Part shown: positions 3,901-6,014 of the stretch, piece by piece
Position numbering within the stretch: the first letter of the stretch is position 1
Layout of the letters: the number at the start of each line of letters is the position of its first letter
DNA from: Firmicutes bacterium UBA4975
GTDB taxonomy: Bacteria > Bacillota > Proteinivoracia > UBA4975
Direction of reading: 5' to 3'
Length of the DNA stretch: 6,014 bases
Assembly (NCBI GenBank): GCA_002397155.1
Contig: DGZR01000072.1
Coordinates: 14,682 to 20,695 of the forward strand
Program-made: the position numbers and the translations under genes
The notes under the pieces: generated by a model
What the model saw: the letters and a program-made list of their open reading frames with translations, nothing else
Database searches by the model: none
Told to the model about the DNA's origin: nothing

Positions 3901-5991
3901 ATGGGGCTGACTAAGCAATCGACGGGCATCGGGGCCGGCCGGGATTACAGTATCTACCGGTCCGGGGCCCCTGGGGAAAAAGTCGTGGCCCTGGCCGGCA
4001 ATCCCAATACGGGGAAAAGCACGGTTTTCAATAGTCTGACGGGGATGAACCAGCACACGGGAAACTGGCCGGGCAAGACCGTCACCAATGCCCAGGGCCG
4101 CTACCAATTTGACGGGGATAAATTCCTGCTGGTCGATCTGCCGGGGACATACTCGCTGCTGGCCACTTCGGTGGAAGAGGAGGTGGCCCGGGATTTTCTC
4201 TGCTTTGGCAAACCCGATGTGACGGTGGTAGTGGCTGATGCCACTTGTCTGGAACGCAATCTCAACCTGGTCCTGCAAATCCTGGAAGTAACCGACCGGG
4301 TTGTGCTCTGCCTCAACCTCATGGATGAGGCTCGGCGCAAGAAAATCCGGGTGGCCCTGGACCGGCTGGAAGAAGAACTGGGGGTGCCGGTGGTAGAGAC
4401 CAACGCCCGCAATGGCGAAGGGTTGGAAGGTCTGAAAGAGACAATTGCCAAGATGGCCGCAGGCTGGGTCAGCACGCCCCGGCAGGTAAAGTACTGCGCC
4501 GAAGTAGAAAAACTGGTGGCTAAACTCAGCCCGTTATTTGCCGGGCTCGCGCCCAACAACCGCTGGTTGAGCCTGCGCTATGCCGCCGGAGAAACCCGGG
4601 TTTTGCCAACCCCGGGCCTGGGGATAGCTCCCCCCGACTTGGCAGAAAAAAACTGGGCCCCGGAGATCTGCCGGGACCGAATCGTCACTGCCATCGTTGA
4701 AGAGGCAGAAGGGATCTATCGGCGGGTAGTCAAAGTGGAAAATGACCGGCACCACGCCCTGGACAGGAAAATCGACCGTCTCTTGACCTCCAGGGCCCTG
4801 GGGGTGCCGATCATGCTGGGCCTCTTGGGCCTGGTCTTTTGGCTGACAATCAAGGGGGCAAATTACCCCTCCCAGCTTATAGCCTCTCTTTTGTTTGGCC
4901 TTGAGGACTGGCTGGCCGGCCTGGGCTTTTGGCACCTCTTGCCCCCCTGGCTGTTCGGCATCCTGGTCCAGGGCATGTACCGCACCCTGGCCTGGGTGGT
5001 TTCGGTGATGCTGCCCCCCATGGCGATTTTCTTCCCCCTCTTCACCCTGCTGGAGGACCTGGGCTACTTGCCCCGGGTAGCCTTTAACCTGGACCATTAC
5101 TTTAAAAAGGCCTGTGCCCACGGGAAACAGGCCCTGACCATGTGCATGGGTTTTGGCTGCAACGCGGCGGGGGTGGTGGCCTGCCGGATCATCGATTCAC
5201 CCCGGGAGCGCCTGATCGCCACTATCACCAACAACTTTGTCCCGTGCAACGGCCGCTTTCCCCTTCTCATCGTCATGGCCTCCGCCTTTTTGGCTGTTGG
5301 TGTCCCCTTGGGAGGAGGAGCAGCCGTCTTGTCAGTGCTGGCAACCGTCGTCATCGGCGTTGCCGCGACCTTGGCTGTTTCCTGGGGCCTTTCCAAAACT
5401 ATTTTGCGGGGGCTGCCTTCGTCCTTTACCCTGGAGCTGCCACCCTATCGGAGGCCCCAAGTCGGCAAAGTCCTGGTGCGTTCGGCATTCGACCGGACCC
5501 TTTTTGTCCTGGGCCGGGCGGCGGCGGTGGCGGCCCCGGCGGGGATCGTCATCTGGCTGATGGCCAATGTCACGGTGTCCGGTGCCAGCTTCCTGGCCCA
5601 CGGCGCCGGTCTTTTCCAGCCCCTGGGCCGACTGATGGGCCTGGATGGCGTCATCCTCATGAGTTTTCTCCTGGGCCTGCCCGCCAACGAGATTGTCATA
5701 CCGGTGCTCATCATGAGCTACACGGCCAGCGGAACGATGCAGGACATGGCGGGCCTGGTCCACTTTCGCCAGCTCTTGCTGGCAAATGGCTGGACCTGGC
5801 TGACGGCGGTCAACACTATGCTCCTAGCCCTGTTTCACTTTCCCTGCGCCACTACCCTGTGGACCATCCGCAAGGAAACCCAGAGCCTGAAGTGGACTTG
5901 GATTTCTTTCTTGATTCCCACCCTGGCGGGAATCATTATCTGCACTGCAGTGGCGGCAGTGGCCCGCCTTCTGGGCCTGGCGCCGTATTAG
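3901..5991 (+). CDS. feoB: FeoB-family transporter, divergent subtype (module 2)
   Basis: Inner-membrane transporter of 696 residues with an intact N-terminal G domain: G1 GNPNTGKS 33-40, G2 Thr60, G3 DLPG 79-82, G4 NLMD 139-142. The membrane domain keeps the FeoB plan but with altered motifs: GFGCNAAGVVACR (Cys420), NNFVPCNGRFP (Cys449, again 29 residues on), LGLPANEIVIP (592-601) in place of GVLAKEVVVST, and FHFPCATTLW (Cys649) in place of YAPCIATIA. Extra Cys at 405, 415 and 428 lie near the first motif. I recall this form as a clostridial FeoB subgroup. ATG 3901 has only a close AAGGG (3893-3897); it gives a 26-residue N-terminal extension, and no better start is seen. Annotators would call it Fe(II) transporter B; given the motif changes and the MntR-like neighbour, Mn(II) or another substrate is possible but unproven. 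Confidence 0.93.
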   Translation: MGLTKQSTGIGAGRDYSIYRSGAPGEKVVALAGNPNTGKSTVFNSLTGMNQHTGNWPGKTVTNAQGRYQFDGDKFLLVDLPGTYSLLATSVEEEVARDFLCFGKPDVTVVVADATCLERNLNLVLQILEVTDRVVLCLNLMDEARRKKIRVALDRLEEELGVPVVETNARNGEGLEGLKETIAKMAAGWVSTPRQVKYCAEVEKLVAKLSPLFAGLAPNNRWLSLRYAAGETRVLPTPGLGIAPPDLAEKNWAPEICRDRIVTAIVEEAEGIYRRVVKVENDRHHALDRKIDRLLTSRALGVPIMLGLLGLVFWLTIKGANYPSQLIASLLFGLEDWLAGLGFWHLLPPWLFGILVQGMYRTLAWVVSVMLPPMAIFFPLFTLLEDLGYLPRVAFNLDHYFKKACAHGKQALTMCMGFGCNAAGVVACRIIDSPRERLIATITNNFVPCNGRFPLLIVMASAFLAVGVPLGGGAAVLSVLATVVIGVAATLAVSWGLSKTILRGLPSSFTLELPPYRRPQVGKVLVRSAFDRTLFVLGRAAAVAAPAGIVIWLMANVTVSGASFLAHGAGLFQPLGRLMGLDGVILMSFLLGLPANEIVIPVLIMSYTASGTMQDMAGLVHFRQLLLANGWTWLTAVNTMLLALFHFPCATTLWTIRKETQSLKWTWISFLIPTLAGIIICTAVAAVARLLGLAPY

Positions 5992-6014
5992 AGGTTAGGG
6001 GTTGGAAGAAAAAA

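Noticed and set aside
4534..5121. 195-residue - strand reading frame inside feoB2
   Set aside because: Antisense shadow of a well-supported membrane protein gene, Gln/Pro/Gly-rich, with no recognisable domain.
5992..6014. AGGTTAG half-site after feoB2 as a further iron box or the start of another gene
   Set aside because: Only one half matches the DtxR consensus and the window ends 23 bases after the feoB2 stop, too short to judge.

Overview
The window carries two complete but different Feo-type metal-import modules side by side, each next to its own DtxR/MntR-family metal sensor. The GC-rich sequence, strong purine-rich Shine-Dalgarno sites, frequent GTG/TTG starts, and the small Cys-rich FeoB-associated protein suggest an anaerobic, moderately GC-rich Firmicute of the clostridial/Desulfotomaculum/Moorella kind. 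That assignment is inference; no marker gene is present to fix the species.

Module 1 (about 1-2993, all + strand) has a sigma-A-like promoter, a short DtxR-family regulator (63-464), feoA (509-736), feoB (772-2784), a 46-residue Cys-rich single-span membrane protein (2800-2940) and a strong intrinsic terminator (2952-2993). The gene order reads as one operon: sensor, FeoA, FeoB, accessory protein. A related sequence, TAGG-n2-AG-n-CTAA, occurs just ahead of the regulator, feoA and feoB. It resembles the DtxR/IdeR iron box and probably marks operator sites.

Module 2 (2992-5991) has a full-length MntR-like regulator on the - strand (2992-3519). A 135-bp intergenic region separates it from a divergent feoA-feoB pair (3655-3894, 3901-5991). 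The two regulators' genes do not neighbour each other, and the - strand gene converges on module 1 across the shared terminator.

The two modules differ at every level. The first regulator has a DtxR-like Cys in its predicted metal site; the second has the full MntR-like Asp/Glu/His/Glu/Glu/His set. The two FeoA proteins belong to different sequence subtypes. FeoB1 has canonical membrane motifs (GFGCNVPA, ISCTARLP, LAKEVVVST, APCIATIA), whereas FeoB2 has systematically different ones at the same places (GFGCNAAG, VPCNGRFP, LPANEIVIP, FPCATTLW). The working model is that module 1 is an iron-responsive Fe(II) importer and module 2 is a specialised paralogue, possibly with another metal preference or condition of use. 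The ligand and motif differences are visible in the sequence; the division of labour is inference.

There is no gene-free stretch above 300 bases, and no RNA gene, mobile element or CRISPR array was seen.
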